Shown: positions 1 through 11,285, numbered from the stretch's first letter. The stretch: 64,000 nt of DNA from Roridomyces roridus (GCA_029378245.1 JARKIF010000010.1:1674001-1738000); one strand, 5' to 3'. Notes: generated by a model from the sequence alone, not told the origin. Program-made: numbers and translations.

Positions 1-3000
1 TTTAACACGCGCAGGTTTTCAGGAACGCCAGTCTCCTTTCGGTCAGAGTCCATGTTCGCCAATGTTCAACCATTTCGTTGATAGTACTCGTGACGCTCGT
101 GGTGTCAATGACGTCGCACTCGGGCGTGCCAATTTTGAGTGCTATTAGTACCAGCTGCTCATCTAAGCACTACCAGTGAGTGACCCTATCCCCAATGTCA
201 CCCGAATTCTGAGGAGATCCGCAGTTCTTCACCCAGCAGCCAGCTCAAAACTGGAGCATTTCCGCTGGATTGACTTTTAAATTATGGCCTGCCGCCCAGG
301 AGAAGACATTAAGGGCGTGTTATGCGGCGTCCCGCAACGTGTTGATTCTCGATTCACGCGAACCGAAGCAGGACTCGGAAGTGAGTCTTCCCTCATTGTG
401 GCCTTTGCATTAATATTTCGTTCTGTTCATACTGAATTCGATTGCATGAACAAGTGGTGCGATATCCTCCAAGTGGTACCCTGGCTTACTGCAAAGACTG
501 AAATGGTCTGCGCTGCTAGACCCCGAGTTATTTTGCTCGTAATAATATGTTGGGCATGGAATCAAGAGGTAAGTTGATTTCGCGCTGTTAATGCTGAAAT
601 TGGCGCTCCGTCCCACTTTTCCATCTGCGTGTACATATGCGACACTTTCTGCACCTGCCAGTGGCTCAATGTAAAACATCTATCAGTAATGGCCCGGATT
701 GGACTGCCGGAGTGGGGCGTAGGCACACTTTGTTTCGTTGAACCACTTCGCTGTTAGCCTTCCCCGGCCGTTGTCTGCCGGGATACACGAGATACGGCCG
801 TCACATACATTAAGAGGCGGCACATCGTCATGCACGCGTTCGAGAGAAACGACTCATTCTGATAATGAGCCGTGTTTCACGTCAGATGCGGCTCATTCGG
901 AGTCATTCCCCGTGGATGACTCTCCCATCGGCGCCAGCGCGACCAGCCTACATTTGGCCTGCTTTCGTCGTCGATCAAATTTGGGCTTCATGTTCCAAGG
1001 ACCTAAGTACCTACACATGGGAATCCTGAGCATGTGCAGAGCAAACGAACGAACCGAGTCCACCCAGAGCGGGGAGGCTTAACAGCGGGATTGGAACGAG
1101 AATATGAAATTTAGAGCATCTTAAACCAATCGTAAACGGCTAAGTAGTATGTAGATAGAACGAGCCGACGCCGCACCCGAAATGGACGACGCGGACGGAG
1201 GGCAAGGGAGTCGCGCTCCACAGAAAAGGCATCACAATGTTTGTCAAGCGTTGCGGCCCCAAAAACGACCAGTAGAAACGACGATAGGCCCACAGGAAGT
1301 GACGCCCGCCGCGTCGTCCGCCCGTCCGCCGATCCCACCTCGCGCCAGCCACCAACCATCCATCCGAACGCCAAACGAAGATGAAATCAAATGAAACTTA
1401 CCCGTTGATACTATGTCTTCTGCACGTTCCTATCCATCATGTACCGCGTCTGCGGCGTTCCAGCCTTGTGTACCCGATCAAACGACCAGCGTGGCGAGCG
1501 AGCATTGGCGAAAGCGGCCCCACCTCCAGCAGGAAAGCTTCACCCGATGACATGGCCAACGACGGTGTTGGCGTCCTGGGTGGGCAGATGGTAGTCGGGA
1601 GAGAGGACTCAGAGAAGCCATTGACGTGATCCGCTTGTGGTCTGATTGCTTTGATCGGCAATCCCACGGGGATGTGCCGCATCTCGTTGAAACACGGCTC
1701 ATTCCCTGAATGTGTCGTTTCTCTCAGATCTATGTGCCTTGTCTCAATGTATGTTATGTCCTCGTCTTGTATATCCTCGTTGTCTGCCGGGTATGTATGT
1801 ACTTATCCACCCAGAAACTGAACTTAAGATTGAAGATTTTGCTCTACTGGATGCTGTAGAAATGAACAAGAAACAGAGCGAAAGGTTCAGCACCCGCCTC
1901 GAAGAGGCCCAATCCCAAGTCATACCCATCCTCCTCAGTTTTCCCTGCAATCGTCCCCGCACCGTGCTTGTCCTTGCACGCGCCGTGCCGCCTTGCGCCC
2001 GCGGATATCGTCACCCTCCTTTCGTTTCTTGCAGGCCCGCACTGCCTCCTTCGCTGCTTGGTTTCCTCGCACCGGCGTTGTCGTCGACGGACCTGCTTTT
2101 TGTCCTCGGTCCATTATATTATCCGCCCACCCTTTAATCCTCCTTCTTCGTTTCGGCCTTCCCATTCCGACTTTCAAGTGCCGTTCAATTGCAAGGATGT
2201 TCGCCTTGGGCCGAGTACACATTGTTGTGCGCTTAGCCTTCTGCGATACGTCCTGCAGGGTTCGTGTCTTGTTGGTTGGTCTGTGGCCTCAGGTCTTCTC
2301 TGCGCGTTTTTGGTCAAGATCCCGTAGGCGCGCCAGTTTCCCTTCAGTGGGTACTCGTTCGTCCCGGCAGGTCTGATGGATTTCGTCGTAGCGAAGTCTG
2401 GGAACTTTGGTGGTACTTCTCATTTTGTTTCGGTGCATTCTGTGTTTCAGGGAGGGGGAGGGTGTAAACCCGTCGGCTTACAGATCACATGGTCGCTTAC
2501 ATACACAGTCTTCTCTTGTCGTTTACCGTCTTGTCGTCCTCGTCGTACGCGCTACCCGCTCGTCGTCTCTGAATGTACCGTAGTTCTGTTGACTTGGTGT
2601 GTGTCTTGGCTTTCCAGTGTTCCTGCTCGGCAGCAGGCTTCCAGTTGTATCGCAAAAGATGTAAGTTGTCAGTGAAATTCGACCCAAAACCGGGAAGCTG
2701 TCGAAAATACTTTTTGCACAGTATATCGCCCATACTTACGCGCCGCCGATCCGATACCTTTTCGACGGTCCCTCGAACTCGCTTTTTGACAGCATCGCAC
2801 CGTCTATGCAGGGATTCTACCTCTACCCCACTCAAACGTGTCTTACGGAATTCGAGTCTGTAGATCCAGGTTGCTGGAAGGATTCAAAGGGGGGTTCCCA
2901 ACGCTCGCTCGGACGAGCGGTTCGCGATGGATGATGGATGAGCGGTTGGATGCGGAAATCACGGAGGCGTTCAAGAGCAAGGGTGATCTTCGCCGGAACA

Positions 3001-3002
3001 GG
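1..3002. other. No gene recognised
   Basis: All open frames here are short, overlap on both strands and carry no motif I recognise. A stretch near 1800-1950 (+) reads like protein (an acidic, Glu/Lys-rich segment), but it opens no longer frame and has no clear splice context. The only structure I can support is the inverted repeat at 842-1725, listed separately. Probably decayed intergenic or transposon-derived DNA. Confidence 0.5.
842..1725. repeat. Inverted repeat pair (842-915 / 1664-1725)
   Basis: The left copy begins GAGAGAAACGAC, contains ATGAGCCGTGTTTCA and ends CCCCGTGG. The reverse complement of 1664-1725 has the same three blocks in the same order. The right copy is about 12 nt shorter because of a gap before the CCCCGTGG block. 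The arms enclose about 750 bp with no recognisable coding region. This could be the terminal repeats of a decayed DNA transposon or a local inverted duplication. I see no clear target-site duplication. Confidence 0.6.
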
Positions 3003-3518
3003 GCGCGCAAGATTGGGAAACGTGTTCACACTAGTAAGGTTTAAAGGGGGGTTTTCTTGTTAACGTTGGTTTGAATGTTTTGTAATTGCGTTCCGCTTGG
3101 TCTGTATTTCGAATTCCGTAATCCCAAGCATGCCTTCCCTCACACATCGCTCTTGGTCTCGAACCAGTTCCCAGGGTCGGTACGCCACTGAGAGCCAGGG
3201 ATGGAGTATACCCCTCCCTACACCGCGTCAATAGCATGAAGGCGAGGGAAAACTGGGAAATGTCAGAATTTAAATACTGTTTCTCCATCCCAATGTTACA
3301 TTCTTGAGCGGCTGTTCGGAGTTGTAGATGAAAAGGTCAACCGTAGGGATGTTGAACGAGCAGCTGCAGAAATGATATGTCAAAGTAGACAGGGGGAGGG
3401 GAGAAACGGTTATAATTACTCAGAATGCGGTGACGGACATGAGGACGGACATGCCGTTTTTAACCTGACAGTGCTTCGGGCGTTTGTGGGTGAGCAGAAC
3501 ACCTGGACAGACGGATAA
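3003..3518. repeat. Long direct repeat, copy 1
   Basis: About 515 bp that recurs at 6147-6655. Shared landmarks in order: GGGAAACG.GTTCA.ACTAGTAAGG, GGTTTTCTTGTT, CCAGTTCCCAGGGTCGGTACG, GGATGGAGTATACCCCTCCC, TTTCTCCATCCCAAT, GATGTTGAACGAGCAGCTGCAG and GACGGACATGAGGACGGACATG. This copy lacks about 25 nt after the ACTAGTAAGG block that copy 2 has. The two copies flank the aspartic protease gene. Confidence 0.85.
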
Positions 3519-3703
3519 AGCCGAGCTTAAGAATAATTTTCTCAAGTCTGCCCGAGCAAGCTTGATTCTTCAATTTTATTTCATTTCCATTCCCTCATAG
3601 CCTTGTCGCGTTCGATGCGCTAGTTTTGCTTGGAGGCCAATCACCACACGGTATTGAAATTTTTTTCGACGAAAGTTTGAAGCTAGATTACCCTGGTCCT
3701 AAT

Positions 3704-5731
3704 TTACCCAAGCAACCCAATCCCCACGAATAAAATACCGATCCACAAATGGGGCATACCTCCAAGTCTCACCTCCCCATTCTTCTTCCCTGTAGGCGCT
3801 GAATTGGCATTGGCAGTCCCAGTTCCCGTTGCGATCCCACCCCGAGTCTGCGTCTGCGTCGACGTCGGCGCCTGCGTGGCCACTTTCTGCGCAGGCGCAA
3901 TTTGGGCCAACAGCGAAGCACGCACTTTCACAGCGTCCTGACTGGCCGACTGTGCGTTCGTCTGCGCCAGGAGTTGGACGGAAGGTGCATCGGCCACACT
4001 CTGTGGGTTCTCGACGCCAAAGTTGAACCTGCGGCATTAGGTACCGTGAGGAGCCAAGTGAGTATGGGAGAGAAACGTACACGGAGTAAAAATTCCGCAT
4101 GAACGAGTCGCCTGCAAAGATATCCATCCCGAACGCTTGAGTAAACGTGGCGAAGGGAGTCACGCATAGAGGGAGATTCGTGGACGGGTCCACGACAACC
4201 TCGGAGAGATCCAAGGGATGGATCGGGAATTCTTGTCCCCTGTAGTTCGCATCACCATTGTGAGTAATCCGCGAGAAGATTCTAGGTGTGGACGTACCCA
4301 ATCTGCAGCGATAAGATCGCCGTCGTATTACACGGGACCGTCCAAACCTTATTTGGACCGAAGAAGTGCATCTGTTGGTTCTGCGCACCCGGAATGAGGG
4401 AGTAGATCCCATCGATGAGAGCCTGGGGCATAAACGTGAACGGTGTGCCCGTGTCAAGTCTCAACACCATCTGACCCGGAGGCACACCATCCACATTGGA
4501 CGGGGGCAACTTCACCGGTTTGCCGTCGACAGTAAATCCGCCGAAAATGAAACCCCACTCACCGATATTGCCGGGAAACAAAGGTAAGATCGGCGCGTTC
4601 TGCACGGCAGCGTACTTGGGATCCACATCGTTGATCGTGAATGACGCATCGGATGTGCCTTCCTGGTCGTCCGTCCGCGAGAGGGAGAAAGCGATGAAGC
4701 TGTTCTGAGTGGGCGTCTGGTCGACTACATTCAAGATGAAGGCCCGGCCGGCGTCTTCGGGAAAGTTGGGATTCCCCTGTAGCGTGTCGCCTATGCTGGA
4801 GATGTCGCCTTGGCCGGCAAAGGACATCCCGATGAGACCGTCTAGCCCGAGGTCGAGAACCAACGCGAGGGTTACCTGCGATGAATGTGAGACGATTTAG
4901 CATGGTTTGCTTCCAGGGATGCCCACTGATTTGGCGTTGTTGAAGGCTTTGCATCGCAATTGAGTCAGTCCTTTCCGACAGCATGGTTGATTGTGTTAAC
5001 ACATACCCTGTTGAGCAACGCTGTATGGCCCAAGTTGCACGGTTGCCAACCCGATAGTACCATTGACGAAACCTCCGCTGTATCCGTTCGATACAGGGAT
5101 CCCGGTGTCCTGGAACTCAAAGTCGGGTGGAGTAACCAGCCTAGGAACGATGAATTTAGCGTCGCAGATATTACAGCTAACTGCATAATTCTGGAGCACT
5201 TGAAAAAAAAGTTTACAGCCGGTAGATGACGTTGACCTTCCTAATGAGGTCCACGCTCCACAGTGTCGACCACTGAGGGTTGCGGGAGAGCTGTCAAAGT
5301 GTGAGTGAAGTATTTTTGAGAGCGCTCCAGAATTATGCAGTTAGCTGTAAGATCCAGAGAGTTGATGGTACCAAAGATCCACGCTTCCAGTATCAACCAT
5401 GACCCTGAAATCTGCAAGAAATGTGAGACGGGAGGAAGCCGCAGAGAACGACACCCGCCTCTCCCGTTGACCGTTATATTTGTAGCATACTGAGTAAATT
5501 GAGAACAAGAGTTGAAGATAGGCATGCGGCACTCACCCGGAGATCCACAGCATCCGCCGACACCGACACGGTCGTGTTCGCCACCGCCTCGAACGTGATT
5601 CCAGCGCCTTGGGCTCGAGCGAGAACGGGCGGTAACGGCGTTGACGTGCGCTGCACGACAAGTCCGATGGAGTAAGGAATGACATTCGCAAAGAAGAAAA
5701 GGGCCATTGCCAGCAGGGAGGGCCACATCAT
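3704..5731 (-). CDS. Secreted pepsin-like aspartic protease (family A1), probably GPI-anchored
   Basis: Multi-exon gene for an A1 peptidase. It starts at the ATG at 5731 with a hydrophobic signal peptide (MMWPSLLAMALFFFANV). After an intron the first active site reads VMVDTGSVDLWY (about 5395-5340). Next come the flap-side segment FQDTGIPVSNGYSGG and VQLGPYSVAQQ, a substrate-cleft region with GLIGMSFAGQG, and the second active site LRLDTGTPFTFMP. Both catalytic DTG motifs are present. The C-terminus is Gln/Ala/Thr-rich, followed by a hydrophobic tail (LWIGILFVGIGLLG), which fits a GPI signal or membrane anchor. Visible introns include 4291-4234 and one near 4080-4031. An unusual inverted duplication lies in the first intronic part (separate entry). 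Two 0.5 kb direct repeats flank the gene. The exact exon set between the two active sites is my inference. Substrate unknown. Confidence 0.88.
5166..5350. repeat. Short inverted duplication inside the protease gene
   Basis: The motif TTACAGCTAACTGCATAATT plus CTGGAGC occurs forward at 5166-5192 and reverse-complemented at 5324-5350. Similarity continues for several bases on each side (GAT.TT before, then AAAA after). It lies at intron/exon junctions between the signal-peptide exon and the flap exon. In the spliced message the two copies could pair, or one copy may be an intron boundary copied from the other. Confidence 0.7.
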
Positions 5732-5858
5732 GGTCGAATGAAAGGGGAGAAAGCCGGAAGGGAAGAAAAGAAATGCGGGAGAACAGGATGCCGAGCAGGG
5801 GTACTGCAGATACCTATTTTATCTCTAGCTGGACGAGGCACGGCAACCGCTTGGAGTC

Positions 5859-6146
5859 TTGGACAACATCCGATCATTTGCCGATCACCCCTTGAAAGTG
5901 AGCAGATGGACGGTCTTGCGTGGGATAGAAGCGGGTGTATCGAACGAATATGCCAGTGACCAATCTCGGATAGCTCCGGAAGATTGAAGAGCGCTGGAAG
6001 GTCGGCAGAGAGCGTAAGCAGGTAAGTAGTTGGACCAGGGATGGCAGCCGCTGGGACAACATCCGATCATTTGCATCACCCCTTGAAAATGAGCAGATGG
6101 GCTGTCTTGCGTGGGATAGACGGCGACTTTGGCAGAAGCGGGTGAT
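5859..6146. repeat. Local direct duplication upstream of the protease
   Basis: The block GGACAACATCCGATCATTTG, then ATCACCCCTTGAAA.TGAGCAGATGG, then TCTTGCGTGGGATAGA and AGAAGCGGGTG occurs at about 5859-5938 and again at 6054-6146. The second copy has extra bases before AGAAGCGGGTG. The first copy lies about 130 bp upstream of the protease start, so it may have duplicated part of the promoter region. Confidence 0.75.
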
Positions 6147-6655
6147 TGGGAAACGCGTTCATACTAGTAAGGCCTCGGTCCAGGGGACAGGTGTACAACC
6201 TTGAAGGGGTGTTTTCTTGTTGGTTTGAACGCTTGTAATTTTGTTCGACTTAGTCTGTACTTCGAAATCCATAATCCCACGCATGCCTTGCCTCACACAT
6301 CGGTCTTGTTCCCGAACCAGTTCCCAGGGTCGGTACGCCACTGAGAGCCAGGGATGGAGTATACCCCTCCCTACAACGGGTCAGTAGAATGAAAACGAGG
6401 GATATGTCAGAAATCAGATACCTGTTTCTCCATCCCAATATTACATTCCTTGATCGGCTGTTCGAAGTTGTAGATGCAAATATCAGCCGTAGAGATGTTG
6501 AACGAGCAGCTGCAGGAATGATTATAATCGGGAGACGACGGGAGAAGACGGTGTTACCCAGAATCTGCGGTGACGGACATGAGGACGGACATGCCGTCTT
6601 TCACCTGGCAGTGCATCTGGCGTTGGTGGGTGAGTAGAGCACATGGACAGATGAC
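6147..6655. repeat. Long direct repeat, copy 2
   Basis: Partner of 3003-3518 in the same orientation, about 3.1 kb away. It keeps the same ordered blocks with scattered substitutions and adds about 25 nt (GCCTCGGTCCAGGGGACAGG) after the ACTAGTAAGG block. Confidence 0.85.
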
Positions 6656-6900
6656 CAGCCGACGCACAGAGAGATCGCCTCCGCCGATGACTTGCACGCC
6701 TTGAATCGTTCTAATGAGAAGAGAAAATGTAGCGGTCGGCATGGACAAGAATCATGGCGAAAACCGGCACGCACCCACAGTAGTCCTCCACACACCCATC
6801 GGCCCACACCTGGTCGACCTGCGGGCGGGTCAACGTTCTTGGATCAACAGTCTAGAGAGGCACAACTCGCACCGCCGTCCCAGAATCATAGCAATAAATT

Positions 6901-7419
6901 TCAGACCCTGATGAGTCCCAGCATGTGAGATCGAACGAAAACCGCGGCAAAGCCTCGCTCACACTGCCTCTCCACCAGCTCTCTAGTGTTGCTAGTCAAG
7001 TGCTGTCGCGGCGGCGGAGCAGGACCGACGGCGACGGTGGAACCGTTGGGCCAGTAAGCCGCCCCCGATCCGGCTGCGAACAAGGTGAGTGGGTTTGAGT
7101 GAAGCGCGATGAGCGCCAATGCTCACTGTAAAATACCTGGGAAGGGCGAGCCACGGAGCCGGACGGCATTCCAACACTCCCAGCCGTCAGCCACGACAGC
7201 AGCATGGGGACTAGAAATCGGGATCGAGGTTTCGCGAAGAACATCATGGGTACCGATGTAGTTGAGGCGGACTCGTACCGCTTTAAAAGGCACTGTCAGT
7301 ATGAGCGGCGGTGATGGGGCCATCGAGTCGGTGAAAGCTTGTATGTATCCGACTCGGAAATTGAGCATCTTACTTCCATTACGCGTGTAGACTCCTGTGG
7401 GGCTTTGATTTGAGCTCAA
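6901..7419 (-). CDS. Hypothetical two-exon protein
   Basis: The first open segment runs from 7419 to about 7138 and encodes a protein-like stretch (SPPLILTVPFKAVRVRLNY, then ETSIPISSPHAAVVADGWE). A GT donor follows LRGSPFP at about 7137, and an AG acceptor at about 7077 joins a second segment (AGSGAAYWPNGSTVAVGPAP) that ends near 6901. I recognise no family. The start is uncertain, since an in-frame upstream exon could exist. The protease repeat copy lies downstream. The gene could be decayed. Confidence 0.3.
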
Positions 7420-7966
7420 GCTCAGCGCTCAATCGTCGCTCGATAAGATCCGCGTTGTACACTTCGGACGCCAGCGTGCATTCCATGCATCCTGCACATA
7501 CTGTCAGAGGCTAGGAAATGGGAGCATAGCGGACGCCTCTGCGAGGGCGTTGATTTTGCGGCATTGCGCTTAAAATCCACGGTGATTCGCCGCAGCGTTG
7601 GCCGCTGTGTGTGCGGCGATTTCTTGCTTGAGATTCAGATGGTGGTGCGAAAGCGAGAAACGTGGCGACTGTTGATCCAATCAGCCCGGTCGATCCGTCT
7701 CCCGAGCCTCTTGATCATTTCACTTTCCCTTCAGGTTTACCGTTTTGTCAGCCGTATTGAACCAAGTTGCGGCATTTGGAAGTAGTCCCAGTGCGTCCGG
7801 ACCTAGTGAGGTAGAGAGTCCCATTCGATTCGGAGCCAGCTCATGCATTGGGTCCAAATTGGTGGCCAGTTGGGTCATTTTTCTTCCTGCTGTTAGCACG
7901 CTGCGCCGTTCAACTTCGCCTATCCCGTGTTTCAAGACTTTCAGTCTAGCTGAGAGACAATGTAAC
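7420..7966. other. Intergenic, nothing recognised
   Basis: I see no supported gene here. Short frames overlap on both strands. The stretch leads into the first tRNA-like array. Confidence 0.4.
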
Positions 7967-8063
7967 ACTTGGTGGCACTCGGAGCGCGTCCACAAACAGT
8001 ACTATCTCGTGCTCATAACCCATTGACGGTGGAGAATCGACTCCTGGTCCCTCCAGGGCCAAG
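7967..8063 (+). ncRNA. tRNA-like unit A1
   Basis: The acceptor-like ends ACTTGGT and GCCAAG are complementary. The D-arm is GGCACTCGGAGCGCG. The internal stem reads TCCAC/GTGGA where the consensus is TCCGC/GCGGA, so both sides changed together. The T-arm is disturbed (CTCCTGGTCCCTCCAGGG). T-runs lie about 30 and 43 nt downstream. Confidence 0.5.
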
Positions 8064-8409
8064 AATATATCATTATGTCGTCATCGGAGATCATTTTTCC
8101 CGTTGTTTTTTCCCTTAGAAGTCGCGGGAACTCGTAATTAAGCAGATCGGTGCGCAACAGCCAGTCTATAAAATCAGTGCCCAAGATGTGCCCGACGTTC
8201 AGTGATGAACTGTCATTTTCTCTACTTCATCAGATCGCACGGCACTTGCTAGCTACAGCAGAGCAGTGGGATTCCAAAGGTATGCATTGAATGAAGCCCG
8301 ATGTGTTGTGCCAGACCAGGATGTCGTTCGACTCGAGGCTTGGTCATGGATATGAGGTTGGCAGATTGTCTTTTGCTGCTGAGAGTTTGCGGCTACTAGC
8401 TTCGTTCAA

Positions 8410-8488
8410 CATGGTACCACCGGCAGTGAGTTCACTACCAGTGGTTCAAAATTTCCGGTGGAGAACCTGGTTCGACTCCAGGCCCGAC
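8410..8488 (+). ncRNA. tRNA-like unit A2 (degenerate 5' part)
   Basis: Perfect T-arm CCTGG-TTCGACT-CCAGG. The D-arm region TACCACCGGCAGTG still forms CAC/GTG. The acceptor is poorly conserved. A T5 run lies about 28 nt downstream, near 8517. Confidence 0.4.
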
Positions 8489-8702
8489 ACTTGTAGCTCC
8501 GCCCTTGGCAGACTGTTTTTCTTTGTTCTTGTGTTCAGACAGTATTTCGTTCATTCACACTCTCAAAACCGACTCACACCTGGCGGCACAACGACTCTAC
8601 AAGTACTTGCTGCACAGTACATCTTGATGACGGATCTGACGGATCTGATTCAAGTTCGATGTCCGGCGGATGGCAATTCCCATTTCACTAGCCCTACACA
8701 AC

Positions 8703-8803
8703 TTGAGATGCGGAGTACTGGGAACCAGTGCGTCCGCGAGAAGTGGAAGCCGCAAATCTACTATGCCGCATTGCGCAAGATCCTGTTCGATTCGGCAGCA
8801 TGC
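8703..8803 (+). ncRNA. tRNA-like unit A3 (degenerate)
   Basis: Contains CAGTGCGTCCGCGAGAAG, matching the D-arm/internal-stem block of unit A4, and a T-loop GTTCGATTC with a weakened stem. The ends do not pair well. A T4 run follows about 25 nt downstream. Confidence 0.35.
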
Positions 8804-8888
8804 AATAGTAAAGCTACTAGCTTGAGCTTTTGCTCCCGTGTGCATCTCTCATCTGTGGTTCAACGGGCTGACGGGCAGGCAATACGAC

Positions 8889-8974
8889 ACTTGGTAGCAC
8901 TCGGAGTGCGTCCGCGAACTATGACTCGGCTCTTGGTATTCAGCGGAAAACCTGGTTCGACTCCAGGGCCAAGC
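8889..8974 (+). ncRNA. tRNA-like unit A4, well preserved
   Basis: Acceptor ACTTGGT pairs with GCCAAGC (6 of 7, one G-T). D-stem GCAC/GTGC has the loop TCGGA. The anticodon-position stem TCCGC/GCGGA closes a 27-nt insert. The T-arm is CCTGG-TTCGACT-CCAGG. T5 lies at 9000-9004, 25 nt after the 3' end. The loop lacks the expected U33 and no anticodon can be read, so this is not a conventional tRNA as it stands. It could be a tRNA with an unusual intron, or a tRNA-derived RNA. Confidence 0.6.
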
Positions 8975-9123
8975 AATGCCAATGTTCCGTACGCGGTCGT
9001 TTTTGTTTCTTTGCTCCACATATCGTCCATCATACAGAGGGCGTAGATTATTTCTCTGGTACAAGAATTTACATATGGATACATTCACGTCTCAACGCAA
9101 GTCACCGCTGGATACACGCCCAC

Positions 9124-10056
9124 TCACTGTACAGTCCTCCCCTCAAACTCCCGCTCCCCAGCCGGCCTCGCACCGAGCTGCGTCGGGTGGGTATTACCCA
9201 TCCCCGTGCGCGTCCCGTAATCCGGCGGCGGCCCTCCAGACGTCGGGTATTCGACATCAGCGGTTCCACCGCCACTGTAAGCAGTCGGACCTCGTCCCAG
9301 ATCTGTCGGTGCGCCGCGACTTGTGGTGGAATCTTGGAGAATATATGAGTGTGGAGGTGCGGTGAGAGGAATGAGGGCTGACTTTGAGCGTACTCCTGTC
9401 CGGGAGGAGCAGAGAACCCAGCAGGGTTCGCGGCGGCGGATGGGTTGGCGCCGTTTATTCCTGAGCCCCAGCCTATACGACCCGGTTAAATCTGAGTGAA
9501 GGAAGATGAGCGGTTTGCGCGCACCGTCGTTCCCTGCAGCATAAGTGTTTGCATTGTTTGTGGAATCTAAGCGGAACATCTCAGTATCACATCGAAGAGA
9601 ATCTTGGCAAGACGCACTCTGTTCGTACTCTCTGCCCGGCGGCGCAGCGAACCCCGTAGCGTGAGTAGCACCATCCGGATTGATTCCACCGCCATATCCT
9701 GACATCATCAAAATATGCGAGCAGGAATACACGTTCGCACTCACCAGCTCCGGTAGACTGCGCATTCGCCGCCGCAGAACCCAGCGTCTTGCCCTTAATC
9801 ATGGCTATCCCCTCCTCGATCTCCCTCCGTCCCCGATTGGCAATCTCATTGTTCATGCTCGAGTCCCGTTTCTCCACGCTGTCGATTGCACCTCGCGTCT
9901 CGCCGATGACGACGTCGCCGAGTCCGTGCGCGACTTTCACGCCGCCTCTGCAAGCAAATTGAGTGAATTGGCAAACGAAGATCGAGAGGGCACCCACTTG
10001 ACTTTGTTGCCGATTCCGCTGTTGCTAGTGTTGTTGGTGTTGTTGGTGGAAGTCAT
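9124..10056 (-). CDS. Small Gly/Asn-rich repeat-motif protein, copy A
   Basis: Starts with MTSTNNTNNTSNSGIGNKVK at 10056. An intron follows, then a conserved helical core (VKVAHGLGDVVIGETRGAI, NEIANRGRREIEEGIAMIKG). The C-terminal part holds repeated exon-encoded units of the type (T/A)-x-A/T-G-F-x-A-P-P-G-x-E-Y-x-Q; two are visible, at about 9660 and 9400. The C-terminus is GMGNTHPTQLG...EFEGRTVQ, with the stop at 9126-9124. Copy C (34770-36005) is collinear, and copy B (30910-31585) is a deleted relic. The core resembles CsbD-like or glycine-zipper stress proteins in style, but I cannot assign a family. No signal peptide is visible. A TATA box lies at 10096-10102. Confidence 0.75.
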
Positions 10057-10095
10057 GGTATTGTGGGGAAGCCTGGTAGCTCGAGCAAGAAGAGG

Positions 10096-10102
10096 ATTTA
10101 TA
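10096..10102 (-). promoter_or_regulatory. TATA box of copy A
   Basis: Reads TATAAAT on the minus strand, 40 bp upstream of the ATG. The surrounding TATAAATC.TCTTCTTGCTC is shared with copy B, which supports it as a real promoter element. Confidence 0.65.
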
Positions 10103-10611
10103 GCAGTCGAACGATGACGCCCATGAGATCACTGTGGAGAAGGAGCCTGTCGGTGGTGATCCGAGCCTGTCGGGGACATCGGCCGAAACGCACAGAGTGA
10201 AAATTTGACTCGTAGCTTGCGAATCGTCCACGATCATGAACGATAGACGTGACAGTCGGATGCAGGAAACTGCAATTATTGATCAAGTACTCATAGAACT
10301 GAGAAACCAAGATCAGGGCCAGTCCGGGGAGCCAAAGTCGATCCCCCACACTGACGTCTCACCTTGCCTGTCCTGGCAAGGCATCCACATCCAGCTCCGC
10401 CACTTGCCGCGATAGGATGAACGCTGGTAGTTATCGCGTCCGGAAAGTTTCCTTTGATAAAAGCATGGACTGGCAAATGAATGAGAGCGGGAATCTCTGG
10501 GGATTGTGCCGATATTTGAATAGGAAGCTTGCGTCCTAGGGGCAGACATGTGCTGTGCAGCAATACAAGGGTTCGGATAGAGCGCCAGAAAATTAAGAGT
10601 CAGACGAATTG

Positions 10612-10765
10612 AAGACGAAGATATCTTCCTTGAATCTTGCTGCGGTGATCCTTGACTTACCAAAGAGAACTCCCGAGGCCGATGACAGGCAGCAGGGGGC
10701 GACTTTCTTTGGCTACAGTCTCAGTGGTCAACTGAGTCCCAGTATATTGTGTGTTTGTGGATGGC
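10612..10765. repeat. Dispersed repeat, copy 1
   Basis: Blocks GACGAAGA.ATCTTCCT, CTTGACTTACCAAAGAGAAC, GAGGCCGATGACAGGCAGCAG and CTGAGTCCCAGTAT recur in order at 14578-14815 and 19309-19525. This is the shortest of the three copies. Confidence 0.65.
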
Positions 10766-10984
10766 TCTCAGTCCCAGGGATCGCAGAGAGAAAACCGGTC
10801 AGCATGGAATGATAAAGTGAGAAGAGGGAATGTGACGTACAAAATGGGAGGAGGCCGAGGTCACCGCACGCCCGGCTGACAACCCCGGCTCCCCGACGCA
10901 ACATGGGTTCCCGCGCGCGACTCCCAATAAATGAGTTGTCAAACGACGCGTTCGCGCGTAGGAACCCCAATCAGCTAAGAGCGA

Positions 10985-11285
10985 GACAACTCCTTGGTGA
11001 AGCAGCAGCAGCAGCAGCAAAGCCGGCGCAAGCGGATGCAGCAGAACAGTGGCACGCCAAACAACAGATGAAAGCACAGAAAAGCAGATGCAGCGACAAA
11101 AAAGGCAGATGAAGGCGCGGAAAAACATGCGCCAAACAGCAGAGTGAAAAAGCAGATGCGTGAATGCGTGAAGAAGTATGCGCCAAACAGCAGGTGCAGC
11201 GGTGCGTGAAACAAGCAGATGCAGCAATGGGCAAAAAATGCAGCAGAACAGCGCAAAATGCCGCCGCAAAACAAGAGCATGTTGG
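10985..11285. repeat. Degenerate CAG/GCAGATGC-rich simple repeat
   Basis: Imperfect repeats built from AGCAGATGCAGC, GCGCCAAACAGCAG and GCAGAACAG over about 300 bp, including a pure (AGC)5 tract near 10998. Open frames on both strands here are low-complexity (Ala/Gln-rich or Cys/Leu-rich) and probably not genes. Confidence 0.7.

Larger units (their letters stand above)
7967..9004 (+). repeat. tRNA-like array A
   Basis: At least four same-strand units: 7967-8063, 8410-8488, 8703-8803 and 8889-8974. All share a T-arm of the GGTTCGACTCC type or a decayed form of it, a D-arm close to TAGCACTCGGAGTGCG, and a following GTCCGCGA. T-runs follow at about 8092-8096, 8517-8521, 8828-8831 and 9000-9004. 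A decayed fifth T-arm may lie at 8323-8341 (GTTCGACTCGAGG). The array converges on the 3' end of the copy A gene at 9124. Confidence 0.7.

Noticed and set aside
3600..3640. T-loop-like GCGTTCGATGCGC
   Set aside because: Only a 3-bp stem and no other family element upstream or downstream.
3003..6655. LTR retrotransposon with the aspartic protease as its PR domain
   Set aside because: The protease is a two-DTG, signal-peptide-bearing A1 enzyme with introns; no reverse transcriptase, integrase or gag-like sequence lies between the repeats.
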